Part shown: positions 15,841 through 23,185 of the stretch, piece by piece
Layout of the letters: every line of letters begins with the position of its first letter
Numbering within the stretch: position 1 is the first letter of the stretch
IMG/VR virus record: IMGVR_UViG_3300013126_005772
Location: 1 to 26,695 of that record
Direction: 5' to 3' (one strand)
DNA length: 26,695 nt
DNA from: a virus
Notes under the pieces: model-generated
What the model was told of the DNA's origin: nothing
Databases searched by the model: none
The model's input: only the letters and a program-made list of their open reading frames with translations
Program-made: the position numbers and the translations under genes

Positions 15841-16370
15841 TTGGGCACCGCCGTGGTACCGGAGCCGGTTTGCACGCCGCCATGCTTGTGGGTGACCAGA
15901 CTGATGCCGGATGCGACCACGTCTGCGCTGACGGTCACGGTTCCCGTGATATCGACGTTGCCGAGGATGGTGACGCCGCCCGGTGCGGTGAGCTGGGCCT
16001 TGCCGCCAGCCGGCAGAACGGCCTGCAGACGCTTGGTGATGCTGTCGTACTCGATGACGGCACCGTCGCGGTAGGTGCGGCGGTGCAGGCCTTCGCGGTC
16101 TCCGTTGGCCGGGATCAGGTCAGAGAACAGGCCTGTCAGCGCCACGCCCTGGGCGAGGTTGCCGGATGGGCTCAGCAGCACCACCTGCTCGCCGACGGTG
16201 GGCGGGTCCCACTCGCGGTCGGCACCGGCGCGCAGGTTCAACCAGGGGCGCCAGGCGGTGGTGATGTTGCCGCTTTTCACCTGGACGCGAGGCGGCTGCA
16301 TCTGGACCGCTTCGATGGTACCGAAGCGGACGATGTTTTCGAGCAGGCGGGCGAGGTCGGCAATGTTCAT
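15837..16370 (-). CDS. V: Baseplate central spike gpV
   Basis: The 177-aa protein matches the P2 gpV spike, the needle that punctures the outer membrane. After the N-terminal helix (MNIADLARLLENIVRFGTI), an OB-fold region (about 18-90; WLNLRAGADREWDPPTVGEQVVLL) and a strand-rich shaft, the C-terminus carries H161-K-H163, the HxH triplet that holds an iron ion in spike tips. It is shorter than P2 gpV (211 aa). A GTG at 16406 could give 12 more residues. I prefer the ATG at 16370 because the preceding bases match those before gene P, where no upstream start exists. Confidence 0.93.
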   Translation of the reverse strand: MNIADLARLLENIVRFGTIEAVQMQPPRVQVKSGNITTAWRPWLNLRAGADREWDPPTVGEQVVLLSPSGNLAQGVALTGLFSDLIPANGDREGLHRRTYRDGAVIEYDSITKRLQAVLPAGGKAQLTAPGGVTILGNVDITGTVTVSADVVASGISLVTHKHGGVQTGSGTTAVPK

Positions 16371-16398
16371 GCCGCTGATGCTGCGGCTCGCGCGCGCG
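16371..16398 (-). promoter_or_regulatory. Conserved late-promoter core directly before V
   Basis: These 28 bases end at the V start codon and match the 28 bases before the P start codon at 25 positions. Both contain an alternating CG tract, GAGC and GCAGCATC. There is no clear Shine-Dalgarno sequence. The dyad centre at 16427 is 57 bases from the ATG, exactly as at P. Confidence 0.5.
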
Positions 16399-16417
16399 TG
16401 GCGCACGGTGCTGAGCC

Positions 16418-16436
16418 TGTAGCGCGGGCTGCTACA
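16418..16436 (-). promoter_or_regulatory. Late promoter dyad before V (Ogr-type site)
   Basis: TGTAGCGCGGGCTGCTACA, extended by two bases on each side to a perfect eight-base inverted repeat (CCTGTAGC and GCTACAGG) around seven bases. It lies in the S-V gap, where P2 has late promoter PV. It is the most symmetrical of the three dyads in the window. Confidence 0.7.
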
Positions 16437-16444
16437 GGGCGAGG

Positions 16445-16897
16445 TCAGCGGGTGAGGTGTTCTAGGAGCTGGTCGCGGATCAATTCCAGGTCGGCATCGG
16501 TGAAGCCGAGCAGCTCGCGGCGCTCGTATTGCACCTCGGCCTGGCCGCGATCGGGGCGGTCGCGCAGGCCGTACTGGTGGACGCGGGCGATGCGGGCCAC
16601 ACGCCCCATGAAGCTGATGGCGATGGCGTCCGGGGTGCTGCGCAGCTTGAGATGCGCGGCCTGGCGCAGCTTGGTGAACATCTGGCGCTTGATGCGCCCG
16701 ACCTTGCCGCGCAGCTTGCGGGGCTTTCGCGGAGCGTACGGGGTGCCGTCCGGGTTGCGCTGGCTGGCCACGCGCTGCTGCTGGCTGCGGCGCAGCTCGC
16801 GGCCGATCTGCTGGTTGAGCTGGCGACGCGCGCCGGGTTCCAGCCGGGCTAGCAGAGCGCCGGCCCAGTCTTCCAGGGCGCGAAGATCGTCAGCCAT
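16445..16897 (-). CDS. S: Tail completion protein gpS
   Basis: The proper start is the ATG at 16897 (MADDLRALEDWAGALLARLEPG), overlapping the end of R by eight bases. The 150-aa product equals P2 gpS in length. Features are a basic linker with RNPDGTPYAPRKP, the GKVGRIKRQMFTKLR helix, the FMGRVARIARVHQYGLRDR motif of the family, and a C-terminal helix (FTDADLELIRDQLLEHL). It acts in tail completion and joining. Confidence 0.95.
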   Translation of the reverse strand: MADDLRALEDWAGALLARLEPGARRQLNQQIGRELRRSQQQRVASQRNPDGTPYAPRKPRKLRGKVGRIKRQMFTKLRQAAHLKLRSTPDAIAISFMGRVARIARVHQYGLRDRPDRGQAEVQYERRELLGFTDADLELIRDQLLEHLTR

Positions 16898-17414
16898 GGC
16901 GCACCGGATGCGGGCTGGAGATGTCGCCGCCGTCCTGGGCGGTGCTCTGCCACTCGGCCAGCAGCATGCCTTCGGCATACAGCTGCCAGGTACCCGCTTC
17001 CAGGAAGGGCTCCAGCTGGGGTTCGGCCGGGTGGGTGACGTCAAGGGCGCCTGTTGCCTGCTTTTTGACGACCACACGCTCGGTCAGTGGCAGCTTGATA
17101 GACAGGTCGACCTTGCTGTTGTCCAGGACGTCCGCCTCGAAGGCGATGGCGGTCTTGCCCTTCTCCAGGTTGGCCAGCAGTTCGTGCTGGTTGACCATGA
17201 CCCAGGCGAGGAGGGGGATAGCGACGGCATCTGGGTGCCCGGCGAAGTCGGTAAGGATGACGTTGAGGGTGTAGCTGTACTCGAACGACAGCCCATGGGC
17301 AGCGGTGCTGCGGATGGTGCCGTTGTCGATGAATACCAGCAGACGGTCGGGGTTTTTGTGCAGCTCGGGCACGGCAGCGAGCAGGTGGGCGCGCAGGGAG
17401 TTGGGCTTGTTCAT
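16890..17414 (-). CDS. R: Tail completion protein gpR
   Basis: The 174-aa product starts at the ATG at 17414 (MNKPNSLRAHLLAAVPELHKNPDRL), overlapping the stop of lysC by four bases. It matches P2 gpR (155 aa), with the LLVFIDNGTI and FEYSYTLNVILTDFAGHPD motifs and the central PLLAWVMVNQHELL. R and S work together in tail completion. Confidence 0.94.
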   Translation of the reverse strand: MNKPNSLRAHLLAAVPELHKNPDRLLVFIDNGTIRSTAAHGLSFEYSYTLNVILTDFAGHPDAVAIPLLAWVMVNQHELLANLEKGKTAIAFEADVLDNSKVDLSIKLPLTERVVVKKQATGALDVTHPAEPQLEPFLEAGTWQLYAEGMLLAEWQSTAQDGGDISSPHPVRHG

Positions 17415-17674
17415 GGCTGGGTGCTTCGTGCGTTGTGGTCGACGATGAGGTCCACCTTGGCGGCACATTCGCCCCAGGCGGCCATGAGGTAGTCGCCGTC
17501 GTCGCTCAGCTCGCCGTTACTGACCGGCGCCGCCGGGGCCAGCGTGCAGCGCGTCACGACCGGACAGCCACTGACGGTAACCTGCGGCTCCGGTAATGGC
17601 GGGGCGCTGGTGCAGGCGGCGAGCAGCATCAGGCAGAGGCTGAGCAGCCCAAGTCGCATGGGTTGGGTCTTCAC
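17411..17674 (-). CDS. lysC: Outer-membrane spanin (Rz1-like lipoprotein)
   Basis: The 87-aa product has a lipoprotein signal ending in the lipobox LLAAC with the lipidated Cys at residue 21, followed by a proline-rich segment (APPLPEPQV). The gene begins inside lysB in another frame, sharing about 158 bases. This is the classical nested Rz/Rz1 arrangement. It would be the outer-membrane half of the two-component spanin that fuses the membranes at the end of lysis. Additional cysteines (37, 43, 70) may form disulfides. ATG codons at residues 1 and 6 are both possible starts. Confidence 0.88.
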   Translation of the reverse strand: MKTQPMRLGLLSLCLMLLAACTSAPPLPEPQVTVSGCPVVTRCTLAPAAPVSNGELSDDGDYLMAAWGECAAKVDLIVDHNARSTQP

Positions 17675-17960
17675 GGCGGCGTTCCTTCTTCTTGAGCTGG
17701 TCGGTGGCCTGGGCCTGGCGCAGGTCGCTGAGCGTCTGATGCAACGCGAGTTGGTCGAGGCGCTGGGTGGCGACCTCGCCGGTGAGGCGGGCGATGGTGG
17801 CGGCCTGGCGAGTGTTGCGTTGCTGGGCGGTTTGCAGGTGCTCGGTGGCGAGATCGGCCTGCGCCTGAGCGGAGTCGATGCGCTGCTGCTGCATCCAGAT
17901 CAGCAGGCAGAGCGCGGCGACCAGGGCGAGGCCGTAGAGGAGCTGGCGGGCGGTGGTCAT
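17517..17960 (-). CDS. lysB: Inner-membrane spanin (Rz-like)
   Basis: The 147-aa product has a single N-terminal membrane anchor (about 5-23, LLYGLALVAALCLLIWM), then a long Gln/Ala-rich coiled coil (about 24-92). A basic, flexible C-terminus overlaps the spanin lipoprotein gene. This is the architecture of P2 LysB and lambda Rz. It overlaps the endolysin stop by four bases. The C-terminal segment after the KKKERRRED stretch has unusual composition, because it is constrained by the second reading frame. Confidence 0.88.
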   Translation of the reverse strand: MTTARQLLYGLALVAALCLLIWMQQQRIDSAQAQADLATEHLQTAQQRNTRQAATIARLTGEVATQRLDQLALHQTLSDLRQAQATDQLKKKERRREDPTHATWAAQPLPDAARRLHQRPAITGAAGYRQWLSGRDALHAGPGGAGQ

Positions 17961-18772
17961 GCCGCGCGCTCCTGCTCGCTGGCGAACTGCGCATAGGCCC
18001 GGGCGAGCTTCACGTCATAGAGGTTGCGGGCGTAGTTCGGGCCGTTGTAGCGGCGGGCGAACTCGGTCCACTTCTTACCCTTGAGCGCCTTGTGCAGCGC
18101 GGGGTCGGTTTCGATGAAGGTGACGAAGGCGTCGAGCTGGGCGGCCTCGCTCAAGGCCATGGTGTCCGCGAAGTGCTGGGCATCCAGGTAGCCGAGGCGC
18201 TGCCAGTGGTAGCCCATGATCTGGAACAGACCCCAGCTGGCGGACTCGAGCGCGGCGGCCGCGTGGATCTGCTGTGCCTGGGCGAGACGCTGATGCTCGG
18301 CGGTACCGCCGATGTAGCCGCCGGCCTTGCGGTTGACCAGGGCGGGATGCTTGGCGGCTAGTGCGCCCGCCTGTGCGGCGCCGACGCCGTAGGCCTGCAG
18401 GCGCTCGAACATTACGTGCCGTTCGAACAAGATCACCGGGCGGCCGTTGCTGGCGAAGCCCTCGCCGCGGCTCTCCACCTGGTTGACGGCCATGACGCTG
18501 GCCAGCGGCACGCCGAGGCGGTCGGCGGCCTGCTGGAGGTCCTTCCGCTTGAGGTAGCGCGAGGTGTCGTAACCGTGAAGCGCCGCCAGTGTCTTCGGGC
18601 CGGCGACGCCATCGTCCACCAGACCGGCGCGGCGCTGAAAGGCAACAACGGCGCGCTCGGTCTGCTCACCGAAGTCGCCGTCCACGGCTACAGCGAAGCC
18701 GGCCAGCGTGAGTGCGGCTTGCAGGTTGCGCACGGCGAGGCCGCGCGAGCCGATGATCAGCAGCTCGCTCAT
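17957..18772 (-). CDS. Endolysin: peptidoglycan-binding domain plus N-acetylmuramidase (DUF3380)
   Basis: The 271-aa endolysin has an N-terminal PG_binding_1 domain (about 5-65; RGLAVRNLQAAL, VDGDFGEQTERAVVAFQ, GVAGPKTL). A C-terminal DUF3380-type muramidase domain follows (about 78-268). Visible catalytic-domain motifs are NQVESRGEGF with probable catalytic Glu100, ASWGLFQIMGYHW (178-190) and RRYNGPNYARNLYD (240-253). There is no signal peptide, so export depends on the holin. It replaces the K lysozyme of P2, as in phiCTX-type phages. Its start overlaps the holin stop by four bases. Confidence 0.95.
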   Translation of the reverse strand: MSELLIIGSRGLAVRNLQAALTLAGFAVAVDGDFGEQTERAVVAFQRRAGLVDDGVAGPKTLAALHGYDTSRYLKRKDLQQAADRLGVPLASVMAVNQVESRGEGFASNGRPVILFERHVMFERLQAYGVGAAQAGALAAKHPALVNRKAGGYIGGTAEHQRLAQAQQIHAAAALESASWGLFQIMGYHWQRLGYLDAQHFADTMALSEAAQLDAFVTFIETDPALHKALKGKKWTEFARRYNGPNYARNLYDVKLARAYAQFASEQERAA

Positions 18773-19083
18773 ACGCCTTCCACCTTACGCTCGAATAGCC
18801 GCTTGGCGCCGGCGCGGACGCCTTCGGCGCCGACCAGGCCGATGATGCCGCCGAAGAACGGGGCCGCATCCAGCGGGATTCCGAACAGCGCCAGGCCATT
18901 GCTGGCGGCTAGGGTGATCAGGCCGCAGACGACGGACTCGATGGCGATCCGGCGCAGCGAGCCGCCGCCGAGCATCAGCCGCGAGCCGGCGATGCCCATA
19001 GAGAGCGCCGCGGCGTAGATGATGGGGTAGTTCTCCTGTACCCAAGCGGCCAGACGCGCCAGGGTTTCCGGTTGGTCATGCAT
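18769..19083 (-). CDS. Holin (lambda-type phage holin family 3)
   Basis: The 104-aa product has three hydrophobic segments at about residues 20-38, 46-66 and 74-92 (PIIYAAALSMGIAG; IAIESVVCGLITLAA; APFFGGIIGLVGAEG). It ends in a charged tail (KRLFERKVEGV), as expected for a class I holin. An in-frame ATG three codons upstream (19092) gives a protein starting MKRM. Such dual starts can yield holin and antiholin forms. The start overlaps the upstream papain-like gene, and the endolysin follows with four-base overlap. It takes the place of P2 gene Y. Confidence 0.85.
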   Translation of the reverse strand: MHDQPETLARLAAWVQENYPIIYAAALSMGIAGSRLMLGGGSLRRIAIESVVCGLITLAASNGLALFGIPLDAAPFFGGIIGLVGAEGVRAGAKRLFERKVEGV

Positions 19084-19534
19084 GCGCTTCATTCCACTGT
19101 CCGTTGAGCGTGAGGGTGTTGATGTGCTGGACGACTTCGCCCAGCTGAGCCGGGCTGTAGCGTTGCGGCATGGGGAAACCGAGCGCGGCGGCGCAGAACT
19201 CGCTGCAGAACCAGCGACGCCGGCTATGCAGGCCGACCGGCAGCAGCTGGCTGCCGAACAGGCCGAAGAAGTCGTAGCCCTGTCCGGCGTTGGCGCGGAA
19301 GACACGGGCGATCTGGCGATAGTCAGCCCAGGGCAGCGGGATGAGGTCCCAGTGTTCGAGGTTCAGCTCGATGTGCTTGGCACGCACGCCGCCGTCCATG
19401 GCCGAGGCGGACAGCCAGCGACCATCGGCCAGGACCAGCTCGCAGTGGCTGTACTCGGAGCGCGTCCAGAGGCGAACCAGGCGGTTGAACAGCGTGCCGC
19501 GGCCCTTGTAGAGGGCGAGGTAGATCAGTCCCAT
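19076..19534 (-). CDS. Papain-like (permuted NlpC/P60, YiiX-type) protein in the lysis cassette
   Basis: The 152-aa protein has no counterpart in P2 itself. The motif SHCEL near the N-terminus supplies a candidate catalytic His30. FCSEF near residues 109-113 supplies a candidate nucleophile Cys110, in the His-before-Cys order of circularly permuted papain-like enzymes (YiiX/LRAT class). YDFFGLFG (87-94) also fits this fold. It starts within the end of X and overlaps the holin start. Homologues in Pseudomonas phages are, as I recall, sometimes mislabelled as enoyl-CoA hydratase, and nothing here supports that. It could cleave peptide or amide bonds in the cell wall, or act in particle assembly. 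Confidence 0.78.
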   Translation of the reverse strand: MGLIYLALYKGRGTLFNRLVRLWTRSEYSHCELVLADGRWLSASAMDGGVRAKHIELNLEHWDLIPLPWADYRQIARVFRANAGQGYDFFGLFGSQLLPVGLHSRRRWFCSEFCAAALGFPMPQRYSPAQLGEVVQHINTLTLNGQWNEAHA

Positions 19535-19734
19535 AGGTTCACCACTTGGCGTTGTTCAGCTTGCGGGGCGGCATCCGGCAGGGTGACGGCGGTGCCGTGG
19601 GGGATTACGGGGCCGAGATCGGCGAGACCGGGGTTGGCGTCGAGGACGGCCTCGGTGACTCCAGCGGTGCGGCCGTAGTACCGCCAGCAGATGGCGTCGA
19701 CGGTGTCGCCCTGGTTGGCAATTACGGTGGTCAT
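19525..19734 (-). CDS. X: Tail protein gpX (LysM-like)
   Basis: The 69-aa protein has the single LysM-like domain of P2 gpX: GDTVDAICWRYYGRTAGVTEAVLDANPGL, then GPVIPHGTAVTLPDA. It is a small hub- or tail-associated protein. It overlaps L by one base (TGATG) and the papain-like gene by ten. Confidence 0.95.
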   Translation of the reverse strand: MTTVIANQGDTVDAICWRYYGRTAGVTEAVLDANPGLADLGPVIPHGTAVTLPDAAPQAEQRQVVNLWD

Positions 19735-20198
19735 CAGAGCAGCTCCACCGTGGTGTGGCTGATGCCGAGGATGCTGCGCAGGGCGTGGCGCGCGTCGCGG
19801 CGCAGCTCGTCGATGTTGGTGCTGTCCTCGGTGGCCTTCTGCTCGCCGCTGTTGGTGGCGTCGAAGCTGCGGTAGCGCTCGACCAGTTCGGCGGTGGCGC
19901 GGCAGTAGATGGTGCGGCGGTAGAGGTGCAGCAGTTGGCTTTCGCCCTTGATCTGAGGTGCCGGCACGTCGGACAGGGTGAGGTGGCCCTCTTCAGTACG
20001 GGCGCGGCGGTATAGGTCGAGTTCGCGGTTGGCCTCGATCATGGCGTTGATCGCGGCAACCTCGATGCGCTCGGGGGTGACACTGGCGTCCAGGCGCATG
20101 GCGGCGCGCAGGTCGAGGCAATCGATCACCGGCCAGAAGGCATCGTTCTCGATCTTATGCTCTGCGGTGGTGGCGCCGGTGGCGATAAATCCGCTCAT
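19734..20198 (-). CDS. L: Head completion protein gpL
   Basis: The 154-aa protein matches P2 gpL (169 aa), which seals the head after packaging and joins it to the tail. Family features are FWPVIDCLDLRAAMRLDASVTPERIE near the N-terminus, AINAMIEANRELDLYR in the middle, and LYRRTIYCRATAELVERYRSFDAT before a C-terminal helix. Ninety-nine bases without a gene separate its start from terminase gene M, and nothing distinctive is seen there. Confidence 0.94.
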   Translation of the reverse strand: MSGFIATGATTAEHKIENDAFWPVIDCLDLRAAMRLDASVTPERIEVAAINAMIEANRELDLYRRARTEEGHLTLSDVPAPQIKGESQLLHLYRRTIYCRATAELVERYRSFDATNSGEQKATEDSTNIDELRRDARHALRSILGISHTTVELL

Positions 20199-20297
20199 GC
20201 CTATCGCTCGAATGGGTCGGCGGTGGTCGGGGCTTCACGACTAGGCCAAGGAGAAAACCTGTCGATCAGCCCCGAGCCGCCGGGTGCGTGGGGACGC

Positions 20298-21134
20298 TCA
20301 GTTAGCGGAGGGCTCGCCGGTGCCGGTGCTGGCATCCGGAGCGCCCTGGTCGGCTTCGGCGCCCTTGGCCTGGTCGGGCTGGGGCTGATCGTCTGCCGGG
20401 GGCTCGCCAGTACCGGTATCGGTAGGCGCGCTTTCCGCGTGTTTCTTGAGGAGGCGCTCGGCGCGCTCCAGATCCTTCTTGCCACCGCAGCTGTTGTGCA
20501 GCTCGATGGCGCGTTTGAGCAGGTCGATGCCGAACTGCAGCCAGGCCCGTTCGTCCTGGGTGAGCGCTTCGGCGTCGTAGTTGAGCTGGGCCAACTGGGC
20601 GCGGCCTTGGGCGAGAACCAGCTTGGCGCGAGCCTCGTCGGGCATGTCCTGGTCGGCGGTGAGCTCGGCGGTGCGGTTGAGGGTCACGAGCGGGAAGGTT
20701 TTGCCGGCCTTCTGGGCGTTGAGTGCCGCAGTGGCGACTTCCTCGGCCACCAGGCAGCCGGTGGTGCGGTTGAAGCGATCCGGCATCACCAGCTGGTGGC
20801 GCAGCACGTACTCGGCGATCTGCAGGCCGCCGTTGAAGTCGCTGGCGTCGAAACGCCAGACCATGACGGTGACCAGCACGTCGTCCTGGGCGCCTTGGCC
20901 TGCCGCGAGTACGCCCTCGATGTAGGGGACGTAATCCGGCAGCAGCTCGGCCTTGAGCTTCGCCTTGCCTTCCGTGGACTGCACCTGCTTGAGGCGGAAC
21001 TGGTCTTGCTGCAGCTTGGCCAGCATCACCTCATAGCCGGTAGCGCCATCCATTAGCGCGGCGGGGGCGGCGGCTGCCGCCTCCTGGGCTGCGCGCTTGC
21101 GCAGCTGGTTACGTTGGGCAAGGGTCAGGCTCAT
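20298..21134 (-). CDS. M: Terminase small subunit gpM
   Basis: The 278-aa product fits P2 gpM (247 aa), the DNA-recognition subunit that works with gpP at cos. Visible family motifs include LPDYVPYIEGVLAAGQGAQDDVLVTVMVWRFDASDF split over about 66-100, then LVMPDRFNRTTGCLVAEEVA and a long C-terminal helix ending in DLERAERLLKKH. The last 40 residues are a Pro-, Asp- and Gln-rich tail with a repeated TGTGEP motif (240-245 and 270-275), beyond the usual end of the domain. The ATG lies three bases after the stop of N. Confidence 0.95.
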   Translation of the reverse strand: MSLTLAQRNQLRKRAAQEAAAAAPAALMDGATGYEVMLAKLQQDQFRLKQVQSTEGKAKLKAELLPDYVPYIEGVLAAGQGAQDDVLVTVMVWRFDASDFNGGLQIAEYVLRHQLVMPDRFNRTTGCLVAEEVATAALNAQKAGKTFPLVTLNRTAELTADQDMPDEARAKLVLAQGRAQLAQLNYDAEALTQDERAWLQFGIDLLKRAIELHNSCGGKKDLERAERLLKKHAESAPTDTGTGEPPADDQPQPDQAKGAEADQGAPDASTGTGEPSAN

Positions 21135-21137
21135 GGC

Positions 21138-22145
21138 TTAGACCTTCTCTACGTTTTCAACCAGGGCGACCAGGCCGAGGTCTTCCACGACGTAGGCGTC
21201 GTTGGAGGACTGGTAGTCGGCGATGCGGTCGTACTCCGGCTCGTCCTTGAGGTGGCGGCGGCGGGCGCCTTCCTGCCAATAGATCGACAGGTTGCTCAGG
21301 GTGGTGACCAGCACGGTGCCATCCGGGAAGTAGGGGGCGTCAACGATCGGCAGGCCGCCCAGCCGGGCGCGGGTGACGATCTCCTGTGCGGCGTTCTCTT
21401 CCTGGTTGGAGGTGGCGCCTTTCTCGACCGCGGCCAGCAACTTCTCGTGCATCAGGTTGCGCGAGACGATGACGATCAGGTCAGGGTGGCTGCGGTGCCA
21501 CGGGTCCAGCATCTGGACGGCATCGAAGACCAGACCATCGAGGGTCTTGTAGTCGCCGGTGGCACCGACGGTGACCTTGCCAACGGTGGCGCCTTCATCG
21601 AGCACGCGATCCGGAGCCTTGGTGCGAATCTTCTGCAGCCAGCCGATGTTGACGTCCTGGCGCAGCGGGTAGGTTGCCGCGTTGGTGGCCGCGGCAGCGG
21701 AGACGCCGTTCCAGCCGATCATCAGGCGGTCAAGGGCCTGCCGTTGGGCGATGGCCGCAGTGAGGCGGGTCTGGAAATCCGGGAATTTGGCCCAGGCATC
21801 GAGCAGCACGTAACGGAAGGCGCTGTCGAAGTTGGTCTGCTTGCAAGTGTAGTCGTCCTTGGACAGAGCCTGATTCTCGCCAGGGTTACGGCGGTTGCCG
21901 CCTGCGGTGTCGGTACGGCTGGCGATCGGGCCGTTGACGCCCAGCAGTAGGGCTTCGCCCGACTGCTCCATCACGCCGATGACGTTGATGCGGCCGAGCA
22001 GCGCGGTGGATTCCTGGATGGCAGTCTCGAGGTTCTGCTGCACGCTGGGCTCGACGTTGAACTTGACGGCGGCGCTGTCGACGCCGTTCAGCTTGGCTAC
22101 CTGTGCCAGGTAGCCGTTGTAGGCGATTCGGGTTTCGTTACGCAT
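21138..22145 (-). CDS. N: Major capsid protein gpN
   Basis: The 335-aa protein is the HK97-fold capsid protein of the P2 family (gpN, 357 aa). The N-terminus (MRNETRIAYNGYLAQVAKLNGV) is typical. It is followed by GRINVIGVMEQSGEALLLGV, the CKQTNFDSAFRYVLLDAWAKFPDF stretch (about 101-124) and RQALDRLMIGWNGVSAA. In P2 the first about 30 residues are removed by the gpO protease. It lies between scaffold O and terminase M. Confidence 0.96.
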   Translation of the reverse strand: MRNETRIAYNGYLAQVAKLNGVDSAAVKFNVEPSVQQNLETAIQESTALLGRINVIGVMEQSGEALLLGVNGPIASRTDTAGGNRRNPGENQALSKDDYTCKQTNFDSAFRYVLLDAWAKFPDFQTRLTAAIAQRQALDRLMIGWNGVSAAAATNAATYPLRQDVNIGWLQKIRTKAPDRVLDEGATVGKVTVGATGDYKTLDGLVFDAVQMLDPWHRSHPDLIVIVSRNLMHEKLLAAVEKGATSNQEENAAQEIVTRARLGGLPIVDAPYFPDGTVLVTTLSNLSIYWQEGARRRHLKDEPEYDRIADYQSSNDAYVVEDLGLVALVENVEKV

Positions 22146-22175
22146 GGTGTGCTCCGAGTGGGCGCTGGTGATGGG

Positions 22176-23036
22176 TCAGAACTTGGCCAAGGCTTTGCCG
22201 TCGCCGCCGGTGGCGGGTGGGCGCTGCTGTTGGCTGTGGTCCTCGGTATCGCTGAGGCGCGTGACCAGGTCGGCCAGCTCGGTTTCGAGCCTGTCGACCT
22301 TGGCGCTCAGCTCCTGGCGAGCCGTCTGTTCTGCGGTGAAGGCTTCGCCCTGCTCCTGAGCGTGCGAGGCGAGGGCCTCAACCGCTTCGGTCAGCTCGGA
22401 GAACTGGGCGTCGTCCTTGACGGCTTTGTCCTTGCTCTTGCCGAGGGCTTCCATCACACGGGAGAACAGGCCGGCGACCTTGCTCTCGCTGTCGGTGACT
22501 TCCTCGAATTCGAGGGCAACTTCGATGGCCTCGGAGAACAGGTTTTCCGGGTCATTCTTCCTTGCCTTGAGGGGGTTGGCGTCGGGGTGTTGGGCGCTGA
22601 AGGTGAGCATCTCGGTACCCAGGCTGGCCGGGGTATCGGTAACGGCGATGCCGTCCAGGTACGCACGGCCGGTGTCGGCGAACTTCGGGCGGATCTCGAT
22701 GCTGGTGAAGATCTTCTGCCGTGCCTTGTTCAGGGCGATGAGGTCGGCGGTCGGCTCGATCTGGGCGAACAGGGCCAGCTTCTTCTTGCCGGCAATCTCG
22801 ACTTCTTCGGTTTTCAGGGCGACGACGTCGCCGTAGGCCTTGAACGGGCCGTCCGGCAGCAGGCTGCGGAAGTGCTCCAGCCAGACGCGGGCGCCGTAGG
22901 TGTTCGGGTTGTAGGTTTCGGCAGCGTCCACCAGCCATTGACGTTCGATGGTGCGGCCGTCGGTGGTGGCGCCTTCGACGGCGACGCGGAAGAACTTGCT
23001 GCGGTACTTCTTGGCGGTGGGGTTGCTTGCGGCCAT
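22176..23036 (-). CDS. O: Capsid scaffolding protein with protease domain, gpO
   Basis: The product is 286 aa from the ATG at 23036, which has a GAGGAAAG ribosome binding site; P2 gpO is 284 aa. The N-terminal half is the serine protease that matures capsid proteins. Its candidate catalytic residues are Asp26, His55 (WLEHFR) and Ser112 (FTSIEI), consistent in spacing with the P2 triad. The C-terminal half (about 160-270) is a helical scaffold with Glu/Lys coiled-coil character (REALGKSK-like and LSAKVDRLETELADLVTRL). It is divergent from P, sharing the late promoter region. Confidence 0.95.
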   Translation of the reverse strand: MAASNPTAKKYRSKFFRVAVEGATTDGRTIERQWLVDAAETYNPNTYGARVWLEHFRSLLPDGPFKAYGDVVALKTEEVEIAGKKKLALFAQIEPTADLIALNKARQKIFTSIEIRPKFADTGRAYLDGIAVTDTPASLGTEMLTFSAQHPDANPLKARKNDPENLFSEAIEVALEFEEVTDSESKVAGLFSRVMEALGKSKDKAVKDDAQFSELTEAVEALASHAQEQGEAFTAEQTARQELSAKVDRLETELADLVTRLSDTEDHSQQQRPPATGGDGKALAKF

Positions 23037-23119
23037 GGGGCTTTCCTCAATCCGGGGCTGTGGGCCTTTCGTTGAGGGCATGGTCGGCACCCGGCGGGGG
23101 CGCGGCAACGCGGTTGGCA

Positions 23120-23138
23120 TGTAGGACAGAGCGATACA
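23120..23138. promoter_or_regulatory. Late promoter dyad between O and P (Ogr-type site)
   Basis: TGTA-N11-TACA, with the same spacing as the dyads before V and FI. The site is in the divergent O/P gap of about 149 bases. Its centre is 57 bases from the P start codon and 93 bases from the O start codon. This is the location of the P2 late promoters PP and PO, so one dyad may serve both directions. Confidence 0.6.
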
Positions 23139-23157
23139 GGACGCGCCGGTAGGGGCT

Positions 23158-23185
23158 CGCGCGCGCGAGCGGCAGCATCGGCGCC
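23158..23185 (+). promoter_or_regulatory. Conserved late-promoter core directly before P
   Basis: Twenty-five of these 28 bases equal those before V, including the alternating CG tract and GCAGCATC. No in-frame start codon exists upstream of the P ATG, so the similarity is not explained by protein coding. No clear Shine-Dalgarno sequence is present. Confidence 0.5.

Noticed and set aside
16371-16406. GTG start at 16406 for gpV
   Set aside because: The 12 extra residues arise from the DNA element shared with gene P, which has no start upstream. The MNIADL start fits the family better.
15870-17492. Long + strand open frame of 540 codons opposite V, S and R
   Set aside because: The opposite strand carries three recognised genes with proper overlaps. 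The frame has no recognisable motif and results from codon bias.
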